Shown: piece after piece, positions 44,154-56,426 of the stretch | Numbering within the stretch: the first letter of the stretch is position 1 | Layout: every line of letters begins with the position of its first letter | From: Tritrichomonas musculus | Lineage: Eukaryota > Parabasalia > Tritrichomonadida > Tritrichomonadidae | Length of the DNA stretch: 64,000 nucleotides | Direction: 5' to 3' | NCBI GenBank assembly: GCA_039105265.1 | Contig: JAPFFF010000030.1 | Coordinates: 1-64,000 of the forward strand | The notes under the pieces: model-generated | What the model was told of the DNA's origin: nothing | Seen by the model: the letters and a program-made list of their open reading frames with translations, nothing else | Databases searched by the model: none | Program-made: the position numbers and the translations under genes

Positions 44154-47100
44154 TATGAGCTTCATATATCGATATAGATTTAACATCTTCTAAAATAAGT
44201 CCATGATCTAATAAAAACCATAAATAATAGTTAGAAAATGTCATATACTGACCATATGTATCTAATAACATAGTTAGTTTTCGTTCTTCTTTATTTAATG
44301 ATGTTAGTTTGTGTTTTTCAAGATAATTGTACATATAACTACCTATTACATTTTCTTCATTTTTAATCATAATATTTCTGAAAACAGGCGGAAAATTAAT
44401 AAAGTAGTTAATCTTATTTTTAGGACATACTAGTTTAACTTCAGCTTTGAATAAATATTTTGGATTAGGTTGAAATCTTGTTTTGTTTGTTATGATATCT
44501 AATGCTCTTTGTTTTGATTGTTTATCTTTAACTTCAATTCTTTTAATAAATGAACCCGGCATATACATTATACCACCATGATACTTATTAAAATCATGTT
44601 TTGTTGATGAAAATGAAGAAGGATATAAACTATTAAAATCTATTCCTAAAACATGAGTCATAATATTTTCTGTATCTTCACTTATTACTTTATTATTTTC
44701 AGAATCATATCTGAATTTAATAATATGAGTTTCTCCTTTAATATTATATCTATGTTGAACATTTGATAATCCTCCTGTTATATTATTTCTTAAACTATAG
44801 TATTCTTGTTCATCATTTATTAAAGTAGGAAGATGTTTTAGTTTACAATATTTCTTTAATTGAATTCTTAATCTTGTTATTTTTTCATCATTTCTCTTAC
44901 GAAGTTTATTACATTCTATACAACATAGTTTACAGTTCTTTAATTCATGTCCTAAATCATTATCAATTCTATCTAATGTAGGCTTATTTTCACTAGTAAA
45001 ATGTTCATCACATAAATAACAACAAGAATTCTCGTACATTTTCATAAATTCATCATAATCAGAAACATTTATACATTTATCAAGATTTCTAGGTTTATCT
45101 TTATGTGTTTGATTATATTTTTGATCTTGTTTATAATAACTATCACATTTATAGCGAAACCATTTTATAGAAGGTTTAAATGTATTTTCTTTATTAATTA
45201 TTTCATATTTAGCATTTACATCAAAATCTTTATAAGCTAGAGCATATTTAATACAAGCTGAACATTTTGATAATGATAAGTTAGAAATCAGATCTACTTT
45301 ATATTCAGCATTCATCTTTATTAAGTTATCTATAGGTTTAATCATCATTTCAACATCATTATCATTATAAGCTAACAAATAAGACCATCTATCTCTATAA
45401 TTCTTACTATCTTTAACATATTCTTCATATTCTTCTTTTGTTAAAGGATTCTTTTGATTAAGATAGCTATAGAAATCATCATAGTTAAAAGGTTCAGATT
45501 TAGATAAAACTTCATTATAGTTTTCACTGTTAATAGCTTCATATGGAAATACTCCTTTATTACTATTATCTAAACCACCAAAATCAATACCGAATTGTTT
45601 TAATGTTCCACCAGCTACAAAAGATTGAGCATCTATAAACCTTAGTTTAGTATCATATTTTGATGAAACTAGAATAAATTGTTTTAATGATGATAATGTT
45701 CCTATTATGCTATTTGATTCAATTTTCCAGTGTTCAGCATTAAGATATTGTTTAAATAAGTTACTATCAAAACGTGAAGAATTAAAACCGAATACAGTTA
45801 TAACATTTATATTAGAATCTATATTTTCAGGTACACATGAATACTGTTGTTTATCTTTATATACTGTTAATGATTGTTCAAATAACCAGTTTATCCAATT
45901 TATAATAAACTCATTACTATCTCTTAAACTAAAATTCTTTGTTAATAATCCTTTTGCTGATTTAACACATGATGAAACTGATATAGGTATTAATCTAGAG
46001 TTAATTGTTGTTGATTTACCAATTTCTTTATTTACAATTTGTTCCATAGTTTCAAAATCATAAGTTATATAATAAATATTAGGTTTCCATTCTATATCAT
46101 AAGCTAAACAATATTCATAAACAGAATTATTAAGAATATGAGGACAGTATGGTAAAGCTTCTTTAACAGCTACAAAATGTTTCTTAAACTTAGAATCACA
46201 ATGTTTAACATGATCTTCGAATCTATATAAGTTTTGTTTACCATAATGAACATATGAATTACATTTAGGACATATATGAATTTGTGTTAACTTTTCAGCA
46301 TCTTTAATAAACATAATATGAATTGTAAGATCTTTTGTGAATAATAATGCTGAATATGTTTGATAATCTTTATTGAAAAACCATTGTTCTTGAATATCAT
46401 ATTGATTAATTTCACTAAAATATTCATAAATGTTGATATTGATTTTATGTTTTTGTGCTGATTCTTTCATTTCATCTAATGTTACACCTTTAAAATTATT
46501 TAGTATAAGTTGTCCTTCTTTAGGTATTTTTGTTGTATATTTGATGTTATGTTCTTCTAATAATAATTTTTTAGCAACTTTAGTTCTATGTATAATATCA
46601 TATTTCTTTGTATTAGTTAATTCTGAATATAAACAACAAGCTAAGAATCTAAACCAGCATAAACAATCATCTTCATCATCAGCTATTATATAATTCTTTT
46701 GTGATTTGAAAATTTTGGGTAGATCTTTAATATGTCCAGTTACTTTTCTCATTCTTGAAACTGTAAATGAAACTGAATGTACTATTGTTAATTTATTGTT
46801 AGATGATGTAGTTTCATAACTGTTTAAAACTGTTTCTATATACATTTTACAACTTTCTAAGCTTTGTTCATTATTAATTATTATTGGAATAGAAGCTTTA
46901 TAATTTTTCCATCTTATTTCTCTAGCTTCATATTCATATGTTTCTTCATATGTTTCAAAATTAAACGAACTTGTTTCAAAAACTCCACTTAACTGAAAAT
47001 GTATTTTAAAAGGTTTTATCTCTTCTTTGTATACTTTATATAATGATTCATATATGTTATTAAGTGAAGATATTTCATTAAAATAATATGTAATTATTGG

Positions 47101-47739
47101 TTCTCTATTATCATATCTTTCTTTAATAAATTCAATAGGATAATGATAATTTTGTAATGTTTCTACAGCTTTATCGAAATTATTAGGGTAATTGATAATA
47201 AGAAAATCATTATGCTTATTTTGAAAAGAATGTCCGTTTTTCTGTAAATAATCATATAGTTCTTGATTTTCTGGTTCATTTATTACTGGTTTATCAATTA
47301 TATCTAATACTTCATTTATAGCTTTCTTTGCGATTTCTATATTATTCTTAATTATTTGTTCTTGTTTAAACTTATTTCTTATTGATTTGTGTATATATTC
47401 ATCATGTTTATCATTGTATTTATATTTATCTTTATTTTCATTTAATTGTTTAAAGAAGTTATTATCTTCTTCATTATTTATCTTATTTCTTTCTTTTAAA
47501 CAATCTTCAATAAAGAAATCAATGTCACTTTTTTCTAGTTTATACATAAAATTATCACCATATATTCTTTGATAAGCATTATTTTTGTTTAAATATTCAC
47601 ATAATGATAACTTATTTGAAAGATGATTATCTGTTATAATTATATTAGCATCTAATTGTGTATTTAATTTAATCATATATTTAATTACATCATCTTTATC
47701 CCAAATTCCAAAATTTATTTCTTTTATATATTTAGTCAT
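44148..47739 (-). pseudogene. Protein-primed DNA polymerase B of Maverick 1, N-terminal part
   Basis: About the first four-fifths of the gene, split from the remainder by Maverick 2. It contains the OTU-like DDCLCWFRFLACCLY segment, a zinc-finger-like CPKCNSYVH, exonuclease blocks ITYDFETMEQ, FGFNSSRFDSNLF and YNDNDVEMM, the HNH-like unit CYLCDEHF...DRIDNDLGH...CIECNKLR, and polymerase motif A GIDFNSLYPSS. The intact relative is at 26212-30762. The start ATG at 47739 is followed by TKYIKEINFG. Confidence 0.92.
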
Positions 47740-48384
47740 TTTTGATCTTATTATTTTTGCTTTTTGTTATTTATGTGTGATTAAAAATTAAAAAATATAA
47801 TAATTTAAAATTTGAAAATATTTATTTTTTGAATTTAAATACAAAAATATCTCTTCTTTTATTCTACATACTCTATCTTATCTATTTTCTCTTCTTTCTC
47901 TATTATTCTATAAAAAATAATTGTCAAAATTTAAAAGTGACATTTATCCACTTTATTTAGTATTCAATTATTTAAAGAGCAAATTTGCTTTATTAATTAA
48001 AATTTATTTAGTATTCAATTATTTAAAGAGTAAATTTGCTTTATTTTTTGAATTGAATTGATATTGAAAATCATAGAAATTAGAGTTTGTTTTATTATTT
48101 CAATACTTTAAATAGCAAATTTGCTTTATTATTTTCTCAGTTTTTCAATAATCATTGAATTATTTTAAAGAGTAAAATTGCTTTATAATATTTTCAATAA
48201 TCATTGAATTAAAATAAAGAGCAAATTTGCTTTTTATATTTTGAATAATCATAATTAAACGAATAAAAGAACAAATTTGCTTTATTTAAATTTAATAAAA
48301 AATGTTATACTATCTATTTTTCGAACTTGATATCTTTTATTTATGATTATTCCATTAAGTTAAACATTGAATTAAATATTCAAT
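47740..48384. other. Very AT-rich non-coding region near the right end of Maverick 1
   Basis: 645 bp without a gene, between the polymerase start and the right inverted repeat. The left half holds pyrimidine-rich sequence (47857-47910); the right half holds the palindromic repeat array at 47978-48281. It is the only long non-coding region of M1 and a fair candidate for a control or replication region. Confidence 0.6.
47978..48281. repeat. Six iteron-like copies of the palindrome AGCAAATTTGCT
   Basis: Copies at 47978-47989, 48029-48040 (AGTAAATTTGCT), 48114-48125, 48171-48182 (AGTAAAATTGCT), 48220-48231 and 48270-48281 (AACAAATTTGCT). Spacing is 49-85 bp. Several are preceded by TCAATNATT-type and AAA-rich sequence and followed by TTTAT. 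The palindrome suggests binding by a dimeric protein, either as operator or replication control element. Confidence 0.7.
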
Positions 48385-48433
48385 TAAAAGTAAAAAATAA
48401 AAATAATAAAAACAAAAATAAAGTTTAAGTTTT

Positions 48434-48874
48434 TTATTCTTCTTCTTCTTCATATTCTTCTTCTTCTTCATATTCTTCATTTATTTTGTATTTATTAAGA
48501 TTAAACTCTTTTGCATACTTATTACCTTCTTCATTATCATTAAAATACATATCTACTTCATCATCAAACTTCTTTGATAAAGAGAGAGGATAGACAATAC
48601 TAAACCCTTTATCTATTTTACGCATATATTTTTCAAATTGTTTAGTTATTTTTCTATATTCTTTTTTATCTTCATCACTTATGCATATGTTTTCTTGATG
48701 TTTGAATATCCACATTAAATTATAATTTACAAATCTTGATACTACATTGAAAGCTTCTTTATCATTATTTAATACTTTATCACAAATATCAGCAAACATA
48801 TCATACTTATAAGTACCATATGTTCTTAATTTTTTAGATGCATATTTACAGAATGCGATTGTAGCTGATTCCAT
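48434..48874 (-). CDS. Inverted-repeat-borne gene of unknown function, right copy (146 aa)
   Basis: Copy of 5123-5545, with an acidic tail longer by six residues (an extra YEEEEE unit). The frame runs on upstream into the Mutator-like element, but the ATG at 48874 matches the left copy. Function unknown. Confidence 0.75.
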   Translation of the reverse strand: MESATIAFCKYASKKLRTYGTYKYDMFADICDKVLNNDKEAFNVVSRFVNYNLMWIFKHQENICISDEDKKEYRKITKQFEKYMRKIDKGFSIVYPLSLSKKFDDEVDMYFNDNEEGNKYAKEFNLNKYKINEEYEEEEEYEEEEE

Positions 48875-48924
48875 TTTTTTTGTTGTGTAATATGAAAATA
48901 AAAAATAAAAAAATTTTTTAAAAT

Positions 48925-48933
48925 TAAATTTTT
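48925..48933. repeat. Target site duplication of the Mutator-like element (left copy)
   Basis: TAAATTTTT, repeated at 56254-56262. A 9-bp duplication is typical of the Mutator superfamily. The target is the right inverted repeat of M1, whose other copy shows the sequence without the insertion. Confidence 0.88.
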
Positions 48934-49105
48934 GGGCTTCAGTAAAAATCACCCCCTCAATTTCACTTAACAGCCAAATTGCCATTCAAATCAACTGGTG
49001 AAAAGTGCGATGTTTACTTCATTTCGCACTTTTCACCTTTGGTAGTATTCAATTTACTTCATTTTTTATTCAATTTTATAAATTCATTTTACACTTTTCA
49101 CCAGA
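48934..49105. repeat. Left terminal inverted repeat of the Mutator-like element
   Basis: 172 bp, inverse of 56082-56253. Inside it GGTGAAAAGTGCG and CGCACTTTTCACC form a further palindrome, and a third ACACTTTTCACC lies at its inner edge, so each end carries three copies of one motif, a likely transposase-binding layout. Confidence 0.92.
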
Positions 49106-49498
49106 GGATTTTTATTAAGAAAAAAACTTTTAAAAAATCATTTAATAATTGAAAAAATGAAAAATGAATATTACCGGTAAAATTTAATGATTTAAAAGTA
49201 ATTATTATTTTAATTCTAAAGAATTTGGTTTAACTAAATATAAAATGATAAAATATTTGGCTAATTAAAGTAATAAATAAGTGTGAATAATATAAAATGT
49301 GTTTGTGTAAGTATTATATTATTAATAAATGCAAAAAAAATCAATTTTTCTTTAAATAATTATTTAAGGAATATTTACTTTTTTCAATTCTAAAAAAATT
49401 CTTAATTTAATAATTAATACTAATTGTTTATTCATAAAATATAAAAATAAGCATATTTTTTGAGAGGTAGCTTAGATATTTGAGAAAATGATGATATA

Positions 49499-50895
49499 CC
49501 CCCAACTCGCTACAAATGGTTATTTTCATGTACGTTATATGTTAACAAGTTTTTTGTTAACCTGAAAAAAATAATTTTTTTATGGTTAACATTTTTTCTC
49601 CTCATAAATACTCATAAAAATATTCAATTTCTTTTAAATAAAATCAAATAAATGAAATATTTTTTAAATATTTACAATAAAACAAAGAGAATGACAATAA
49701 ATTTTCATAAAATTTTGACGATAAAATAACCAAAAAGTGACAAGAAGTCCATTATTTACAAAAGCAAAAGCAATTTTTCAAACGCAATTTCCATTATACA
49801 AGCTTTTTTTTCGCATTTACTCGTCAACTAATCGATAGAGATTCATTTAATGTTTTATTAGAACCTTTGTAGCATGTTTTTGTCTTATTTTCAAAATTAC
49901 ATTTTACTTCTCGAGCCTTTTTTTACAGAAAATACTCTTTTTTTTCCTCAAGAGTTTCCTATATCTCTTTATTTGTTTTACTTTCAACCTAGCTTCTTTC
50001 TTATTTCCTCCTATTTTAGAAAATCCAAGATTCACCTAGTTTTATATATATAAATTGCTTTTTTTCTCAATTAATTTTCTTTTTTAATTTGTTATATAAC
50101 CATTTTTTTTTTGTTTTTACTTATTTATTAAAGGCTGTTTCCAATTAATCAAATATCAAAAAACAAATCTCTCAAATTCGATGATTTTATTCAATAAACC
50201 TACCAAGAAATCGATACTGCTAATAAAAATTTCGTTATATACTTTGCATTTACAAAAAAAATCCATTTTTATTCTAACCTTAAATTCTTTAGAGAAACCT
50301 CAAAATTTTATTTGCTTTTTTAATCGTGCTTTTTTTTCTTCCAAAATATAATATAGAACCATGCTCGCATATCTTTTACTTCTCTCTAAAATTTGCAAAT
50401 AATATTATATTTTGGAAGAAAAATCAAAATTTTCAATTTCTGTTTCGATAGTTATTATCACCTTTAAAACTTATTTTTATTTTCTCATAACAGTTTTTAA
50501 AAGATTCAAAGCCGAATAAGATATTTGCAATTTATTATCAGTAAATCAGGAAAATTTTTAGGACCGTATTTAAGTAAATATAAAAACATTAAATACTCAG
50601 AGCATATAATATTAAGGGATATGAAAACCTTTCATAACTCTTTTCTTTTATCACATTATTAAAATAATATCATTTTTACCTCTTTTTTTTTCCTTCATTT
50701 TTTTATCATATAAGCATCTTTGCATGTAGTTAATAAAAGGTATATTTATTTTTTGAAAACTCTTTTTCTTCAGTATTTATTATTAATTTTTGTTTTTTGT
50801 ACGTTTTTCTTATTCAATTTTCTCTCTCAATTTCATTCAAAAAAATAACGAAAAAATAACGTATCAAAAAATAACCATTTGTAGCGAGGAGGGGG
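49499..50895. mobile_element. Mariner-like DNA transposon relic inside the MULE
   Basis: 1,397 bp bounded by CCCCCAACTCGCTACAAATG and an inverse with two or three changes (CCATTTGTAGCGAGGAGGGG G), with TA on both sides (49497-49498 and 50896-50897). Inverted repeats of about 28 bp, TA target and length fit Tc1/mariner, a family well known in Trichomonas. No open transposase frame is left, so it is decayed or non-autonomous. GTTAACAA/TTGTTAAC forms a small hairpin just inside the left end. Confidence 0.72.
50336..50420. repeat. Inverted repeat within the mariner-like element
   Basis: TTCTTCCAAAATATAATAT at 50336-50354 is perfectly repeated in inverse at 50402-50420, with a 47-bp loop. It could form a stable hairpin. 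Its role is unknown; it may be a small foldback insertion. Confidence 0.6.
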
Positions 50896-51440
50896 TAGTG
50901 TTTTTTGTAATATTTTACCTTTAAATTGATTTATTATGATACATTTTAGAATAATAATATGGAGTAACATTGTTTTTCATGTGAATTTAATTATTTTTTG
51001 AATAAAAAATTAAACTTCACATTGATTTGAGGTAATTTGGAATATTATAGTATCTAATTCAAAAATAATATTTGCAAGTAGGAATAGATTTTGGGTGTTT
51101 AAAAAAAATTGAATAAATAATTTTATATAATATGATATTCGAGAATTGATAATTGAATTAGATTTGTACGTTTTAAATATTGTTTTGAATATTTTTGAAT
51201 GTTTTCAATTTTTTTTATCTCAATATTTCTGATTGTTATAAATTTTATATTTTAATGCTTTTTAGTATATTTACCAAAAATACTTATGTTACTAAATTAT
51301 ACTTTAAATATATTGAATGTATGTATAACAGTATTTAAATAATCATTTTAATATTTTAAATTAAAAGTTATTAATAAGATTTAAAAATTTATATTATTTT
51401 ATTTCTCAAAAAACGATTTTCAAAAAATTCAAAACGTATT

Positions 51441-51627
51441 TGTATAAATGGTTATATTCAAATCAAAAAAACGTTATTTTATGAAAAAAGACGTTAAAAA
51501 GACGTTTAAAGAATTTGTGATGTAAAAAAAATAAGGCCTATTTGGGACCTATATCTCAATTTTCATTGAATTTTGAGAGATATTCTCAAATCATATTACA
51601 ACTCTGTATAAATGGTTATATTCAAAT
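51441..51627. repeat. Direct repeat pair of 23 bp
   Basis: TGTATAAATGGTTATATTCA plus AAT occurs at 51441-51463 and 51605-51627. The 141 bp between hold a relatively GC-rich patch (AAGGCCTATTTGGGACC). It may be a remnant of a tandem duplication. Confidence 0.55.
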
Positions 51628-53169
51628 ATATCAGTTAAGAATTAATGAGTATGAAATATGAATTATTTATTATCTTTTATATTAATTTGAAGTTTGATGA
51701 TTTGAAATTTAAATGTATTCTTTTTTTTACTAATATACAAAATAAATCAAAGTATTTTTGAAAAGTTTGATTTATTAAACATTTGTATAGTGTATAAAAT
51801 AATCATCTGAAATATTTGTGAACATAGATTAAAATTTATATCAATTTTAATTATTAACCGAAAATAAGTTTTCAGAAAATAAAATTATAATATATTAATA
51901 AAATATTTAATTCTTATTTGATTTGTATTTTACACCATATATCTTTAATATAACCAAATTGAATGAATTTGAAAGAATTAAATATAATGATTTTTAATCC
52001 TATTTTATCTTTTTCTCGATAAAAAATGAAGTAAAATAAATTAAAATCAATAATTAATTTTATAAATGAACTATTTAAAGAATAAATTATATTTATTATT
52101 TCAAAACAACAATTCTAAATATATTTTTAAGTCCAGCTTTTATTTATCCAAATTAAAGATTTTAATTTTTAACTGAAGATTTATATTAAATCTTAAAGTT
52201 TATATGGTTAATGAAATAACCTAGTTTCTTTTTATTCATGATTATTAAAATTTAATTTGAAGATTCCAAAAACATTTTAAGCATATTATTCTTACAATTG
52301 CTTCTTATTAATATATTATAATATAAAAATTTAAATTTAAATTGATAATAATCTTGAAAATTATAAAAATTAATAATTCTATATTGCAATATTATATTTT
52401 ATTATTTTTAAAATAATTATATTTCAAATAATTATAAAATAATGCTTGTCATTATTTTTATTTCAAGATAATATTCGTTTTCCCATTGTTATTTTTGAAT
52501 ACTTTACATGTTATTTAAAATAGTTTGAAAATATTTTTGATATTCCTAGATTTACATTACATTTAATATATTATTTGTATAATAATATTCTTTCTATAAT
52601 AAATATCCAATTATAATCATGATATATTTATATTTATTTAGAGATAAAAGATTAATAAAAATTTCAAATAATAACGGTTATTTAAATAATATTTTTTTTT
52701 TTTGAATTTGCATTTATCTCAATAAAATTATAAATAAATAAGTAAATATTAATCTTTTTTGAGAGTATCATTTATAAAATTTTTTTATAATGCATCAAAA
52801 AGTCAAAATATTCTGGAATTTTGATTTTATTTTGGATTATGAAATCTGTATCTTATTTTTTAAAGTTTACGGTGTAAGTTTATTACTTAAAAATATATTG
52901 ATAGACATTACATTTAGCCTATCTATTTGGAAATTGTAATATTATTTATTTGCTAATAGGTAATTTACTTTATATTGGATTATCATCATTTGATACAATT
53001 GTTAATACTTTAATATTTTACTTATCTGTGATTGTAATACGTTAGGTTGTGCGTCCTTAACATCTACCCAGGCCTGATATCACCTTCGATCTCTCTAGGG
53101 ATAGGTTCAATTATAATAATTATTATTTTTAATACATAAAAATAACAATCACTTCTAAAATGTAATTAT

Positions 53170-53480
53170 TTTTATGTTGACTCAAGAGTGGCCATTCTAG
53201 CTTCGAGGGTTGCAATTTTTGCATTATATTCTGATTTCAATTCATAGTTGTCATTGAAATACAGCTTTTATGTGTCCTTTTATCACATTGAAATGCGTCA
53301 TATTTCAAATGTTTACCTGTATATTGCCAAATTTTGATTCATATTCCTCTTGTAAATCATTATACAGAACTATATTTCAATTGTTGATCATTATATTGCA
53401 TTATTTTTCATTTCTGCGTCATTATATTATATCATATTTCATTTAATCTCCATTATAATGCAATATATCTCCTTTAAATA
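53170..53480 (-). pseudogene. Relic of a coiled-coil protein gene inside the MULE
   Basis: On the minus strand one frame near 53175-53260 reads NDNYELKSEYNAKIATLEAR then MATLEST and a stop codon, a typical coiled-coil C-terminus. Upstream, a similar short frame reads YNDLQEEYESKFGN and further AT-rich repeats of the same rhythm extend to about 53640. It looks like the decayed end of a repetitive coiled-coil gene, possibly host-derived cargo. Evidence is limited to short stretches. Confidence 0.35.
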
Positions 53481-54779
53481 CCACCTTTTTTTCTTATATT
53501 TCAATAATCTCAATCTTATTTTACTTTTAAACAAATACATTGAAAAATATTCCTTTTTATATCATTTATAAATTATCATTCTACATTATATTTCATTTAC
53601 TGGCCATTATACTCTATTATATTTCATTTGTGAGTTAATATAATTCAATAAATATAAATTATGTTTCATAAATATTTATTTAATATGCAGATATTCCATT
53701 AATAGAGAACATTATGACGCGCATCTTTATCATTTGCTCAGATCTAACTCCACCTATGATATCATTAAGTATTATTTTGATTAAAAAATATACAACATTA
53801 ATGATGTCAACACTATTTTTTACTCAGAAATGTATATAGATTATGCTTACTTATTCAATATTATTCATATCGAACATTTTTTTTGTTCAATTATAGTAAT
53901 ATACGTTATGGTGTGGTCTCTACTATCTCCAATCCTAACATAGCTCGCTACGAGCTCATTTTCGACTTCACATTTAATACATAATATTAATTAAATGAAT
54001 TTTCTAATATTATATAAATAAAACTATTTATTGAATAGTTTTAATAAATCATCAACTTTATTACAATTTATTATTTACATTATTTCAAAAAATAAATGAT
54101 TGATTATAAATATAAACATATTTATTTTTTTTTTTTATACAAATCAAAAAATTGAATATTCTGAAAAAAATTTTAAATTCAAATATCTTAATATATAATA
54201 AATTATATTTTATTAAAATAGGTTTATAAATATAATAATGAATAGTTAATAATAAAAACTAATATAAGCCATCTAACCATGGTAACTGTTCAACGATTAT
54301 TCCGCCCTAAATCCATGGATTTTAATGTGCTATATTAATCAAATATGTTTGAAAAAATATTATATATTGCTTTTATGCAAAAAATGAACATAATCCAGAT
54401 TTTCAATTTCAATGAACGAGATTATTCAATTTTAAATGTCAACAATACAACTCATCAATATTCACAATAAATTATAACATGATACTGCTGTTTTAAATTA
54501 TATTATTTTCATTTCCTGTTCTTAAAAAAAAAAAAATAAGAATAATTATTTCATAGAAAAAACTAAAAACAAGAAAAAAATTATCAGAAATTTAATTTTT
54601 TTTAATGTTAAATTAGAAGTATTGCAATAATTTACTTAGGGATTGAGAAAAAAATACATCGCTCAAAAAACATATGACGAAGAAAATCGAGAAAAAAGTA
54701 AGGCGCTATATTAAAACTGTACTAAAAAACATAGAGCTGGACGGAGCCCGATTTTTGATTAATGTCTTAAATAAAATAT

Positions 54780-54783
<4 letters not shown>

Positions 54784-54816
<33 letters not shown>
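54784..54816 (+). repeat. Poly-T run (33 bp)
   Basis: Uninterrupted T run in the right third of the MULE. The 69-codon frame that spans it is low complexity and not believed. Confidence 0.9.
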
Positions 54817-54817
<1 letters not shown>

Positions 54818-56081
54818 GACTTTGATTTCTGTTTTAATGCATTATATCGAAAGTTTTTTAAAAAAATGACGGGGTGTTACTAAAGATAAGTTTTTTAAAC
54901 AGCTGATAATGTTAGGTAATATCATTGAGAAGGCATTCAAATCCTCTCATTTTTTCAATTGATCGGAAAATAATTGAGAAGAAAAAGCAAAAATATAAAA
55001 TGCGAATATCTAAATTTTTTTACATTCATTAGAAATTTTAAAAAAGCAAAACAATTTTTAAAATATATATTAATTTAAATGTATTTAAGATAATAATAAA
55101 TATAAACAAAATCAGATGAATATTATATATTTTATATACATTATGATAAAAATAATTTATATTCATATGATGAAGTAGTTATCGGATATTTCTTAATAAT
55201 CAAAAAAATCAAAATTCTTTCAGTATTTGAAGAATGAATGATATTTCCATTCCACTCAAAAATTGATTTTATTGAAAAATTCAATGTATATTAGATTGCA
55301 ATTCAGAAGCATAAAAACGATTTATTAACAAAATTTCTATATCATTTTTGTAAATCTATGAATTCCAAAATGATTTATTTTTTAATTCGAAGAAAAGAAT
55401 CTCATTGATCACAAATAATTAATTCAAGTTAAAAAAATTTAAATTTTTTTATTCTCAATGCGTTTATAATTTATTGACTTATATATACGTTTGCAATTAT
55501 TTTATTTATTTCAATTTAAATGTGTAATAACCATTCAATTTTTATTTAATTTATCACCAAAATAAAATCTAATTTCCCTTTGAAATTTTCTTTTTCGAAA
55601 CTTAATTCAATTGTAAAATATCGTAAATAAATCTTTTTTATAATATACATCAATATCATAATTATTTTTAATGAAAATTATAATAGCTAATAATTCTACA
55701 ATTTTTTTGAGAATTACTCAAAAATAATATCATAGGAGGTGTTTATAACGATTTTTTTGAATAATTTTACTGGATTTTTTGAATTATGAAAAACCTCAAA
55801 TATTTGATATTTTTTAAATCTTTTTAAATTCAATTTTATTTTATTTTAATATCATATTCACTTTTACTAATCTTTTATATTAACATTTAATCTAAAAAAT
55901 GGTCAAATACTTAATTTTATAATATCTCCATTATATGCAGATTTTCAATTTTTAATAAAAAGGAACTATTTTTAAATATTAATTTCTTATGATTCCTGAT
56001 AGCTTATTTTTAAAATATTTTTTTGATAAGTTTTAATTTCTCATATAATATTTATATTTTATTTTTCGAAATATTTTGAAT

Positions 56082-56253
56082 TCTGGTGAAAAGTGTAAAA
56101 TGAATTTATAAAATTGAATAAAAAATGAAGTAAATTGAATACTACCAAAGGTGAAAAGTGCGAAATGAAGTAAACATCGCACTTTTCACCAGTTGATTTG
56201 AATGGCAATTTGGCCGTTAAGTGAAATTGAGGGGGTGATTTTTACTGAAGCCC
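56082..56253. repeat. Right terminal inverted repeat of the Mutator-like element
   Basis: 172-bp inverse of 48934-49105 with one difference seen. Confidence 0.92.
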
Positions 56254-56262
56254 TAAATTTTT
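56254..56262. repeat. Target site duplication of the Mutator-like element (right copy)
   Basis: TAAATTTTT, identical to 48925-48933. Confidence 0.88.
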
Positions 56263-56420
56263 TATTATTTATTGGATGTTGTAGATTGTATATGAAAATC
56301 GGATTTTTTTCATATAGAAGGTATAATGGGTTATAGATTGTGTAGAGAAATTGATGAGATTTATTATGCAAAGTATAAAAAAAATTATTAGGTGGTCTAT
56401 CCGCACATACTATTACTACT
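56263..56420. repeat. Right terminal inverted repeat of Maverick 1, outer part
   Basis: Inverse of about 4907-5065. It ends in TATTACTACT and is followed by AACGAT at 56421-56426, the right target duplication of M1. Confidence 0.9.
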
Positions 56421-56426
56421 AACGAT

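Larger units (their letters stand above)
48385..48933. repeat. Right terminal inverted repeat of Maverick 1, inner part
   Basis: Inverse match to 5595-5050 or so of the left repeat. The repeat continues at 56263-56420 beyond the Mutator-like insertion. Confidence 0.9.
48934..56253. mobile_element. Mutator-like (MULE) DNA transposon, non-autonomous or decayed
   Basis: 7,320 bp from GGGCTTCAGTAAAAATCACC to its inverse, flanked by 9-bp duplications. The 172-bp inverted repeats differ at one position by eye, so insertion is recent. The interior is extremely AT-rich and holds no convincing gene, so I see no transposase; it probably moved with an enzyme supplied elsewhere. It contains a mariner-like insertion (49499-50895), an inverted repeat, a direct repeat pair, a coiled-coil gene relic and a 33-bp T run. 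Large size with an empty interior is unusual for a non-autonomous element. Confidence 0.85.
4907..56420. mobile_element. Maverick/Polinton 1 (M1), host of nested insertions, broken
   Basis: A Maverick of about 22.0 kb once the nested DNA is subtracted. It runs from AGTAGTAATA at 4907 to its inverted copy ending at 56420 and is flanked by AACGAT on both sides. Its parts are long inverted repeats with a gene in each, packaging ATPase, minor and major capsid genes, integrase, fiber-like gene, two HNH genes and a protein-primed polymerase gene. It is broken in about three places, two of them insertions (Maverick 2 in the polymerase gene, a Mutator-like element in the right inverted repeat). The two inverted repeats are still very similar, so it is probably young. 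Its genes are more AT-rich than those of M2 and M3. Confidence 0.93.

Noticed and set aside
48875-48985. Extension of the 48434-48874 gene into the MULE
   Set aside because: Chance frame across an insertion junction; the left copy shows the true start.
53030-53110. RNA gene in the GC-richer patch of the MULE
   Set aside because: No tRNA, 5S or snRNA fold or box could be recognised.
54674-54883. A 69-codon frame spanning the poly-T run
   Set aside because: Dominated by Phe from the T run; no homologue in the window.
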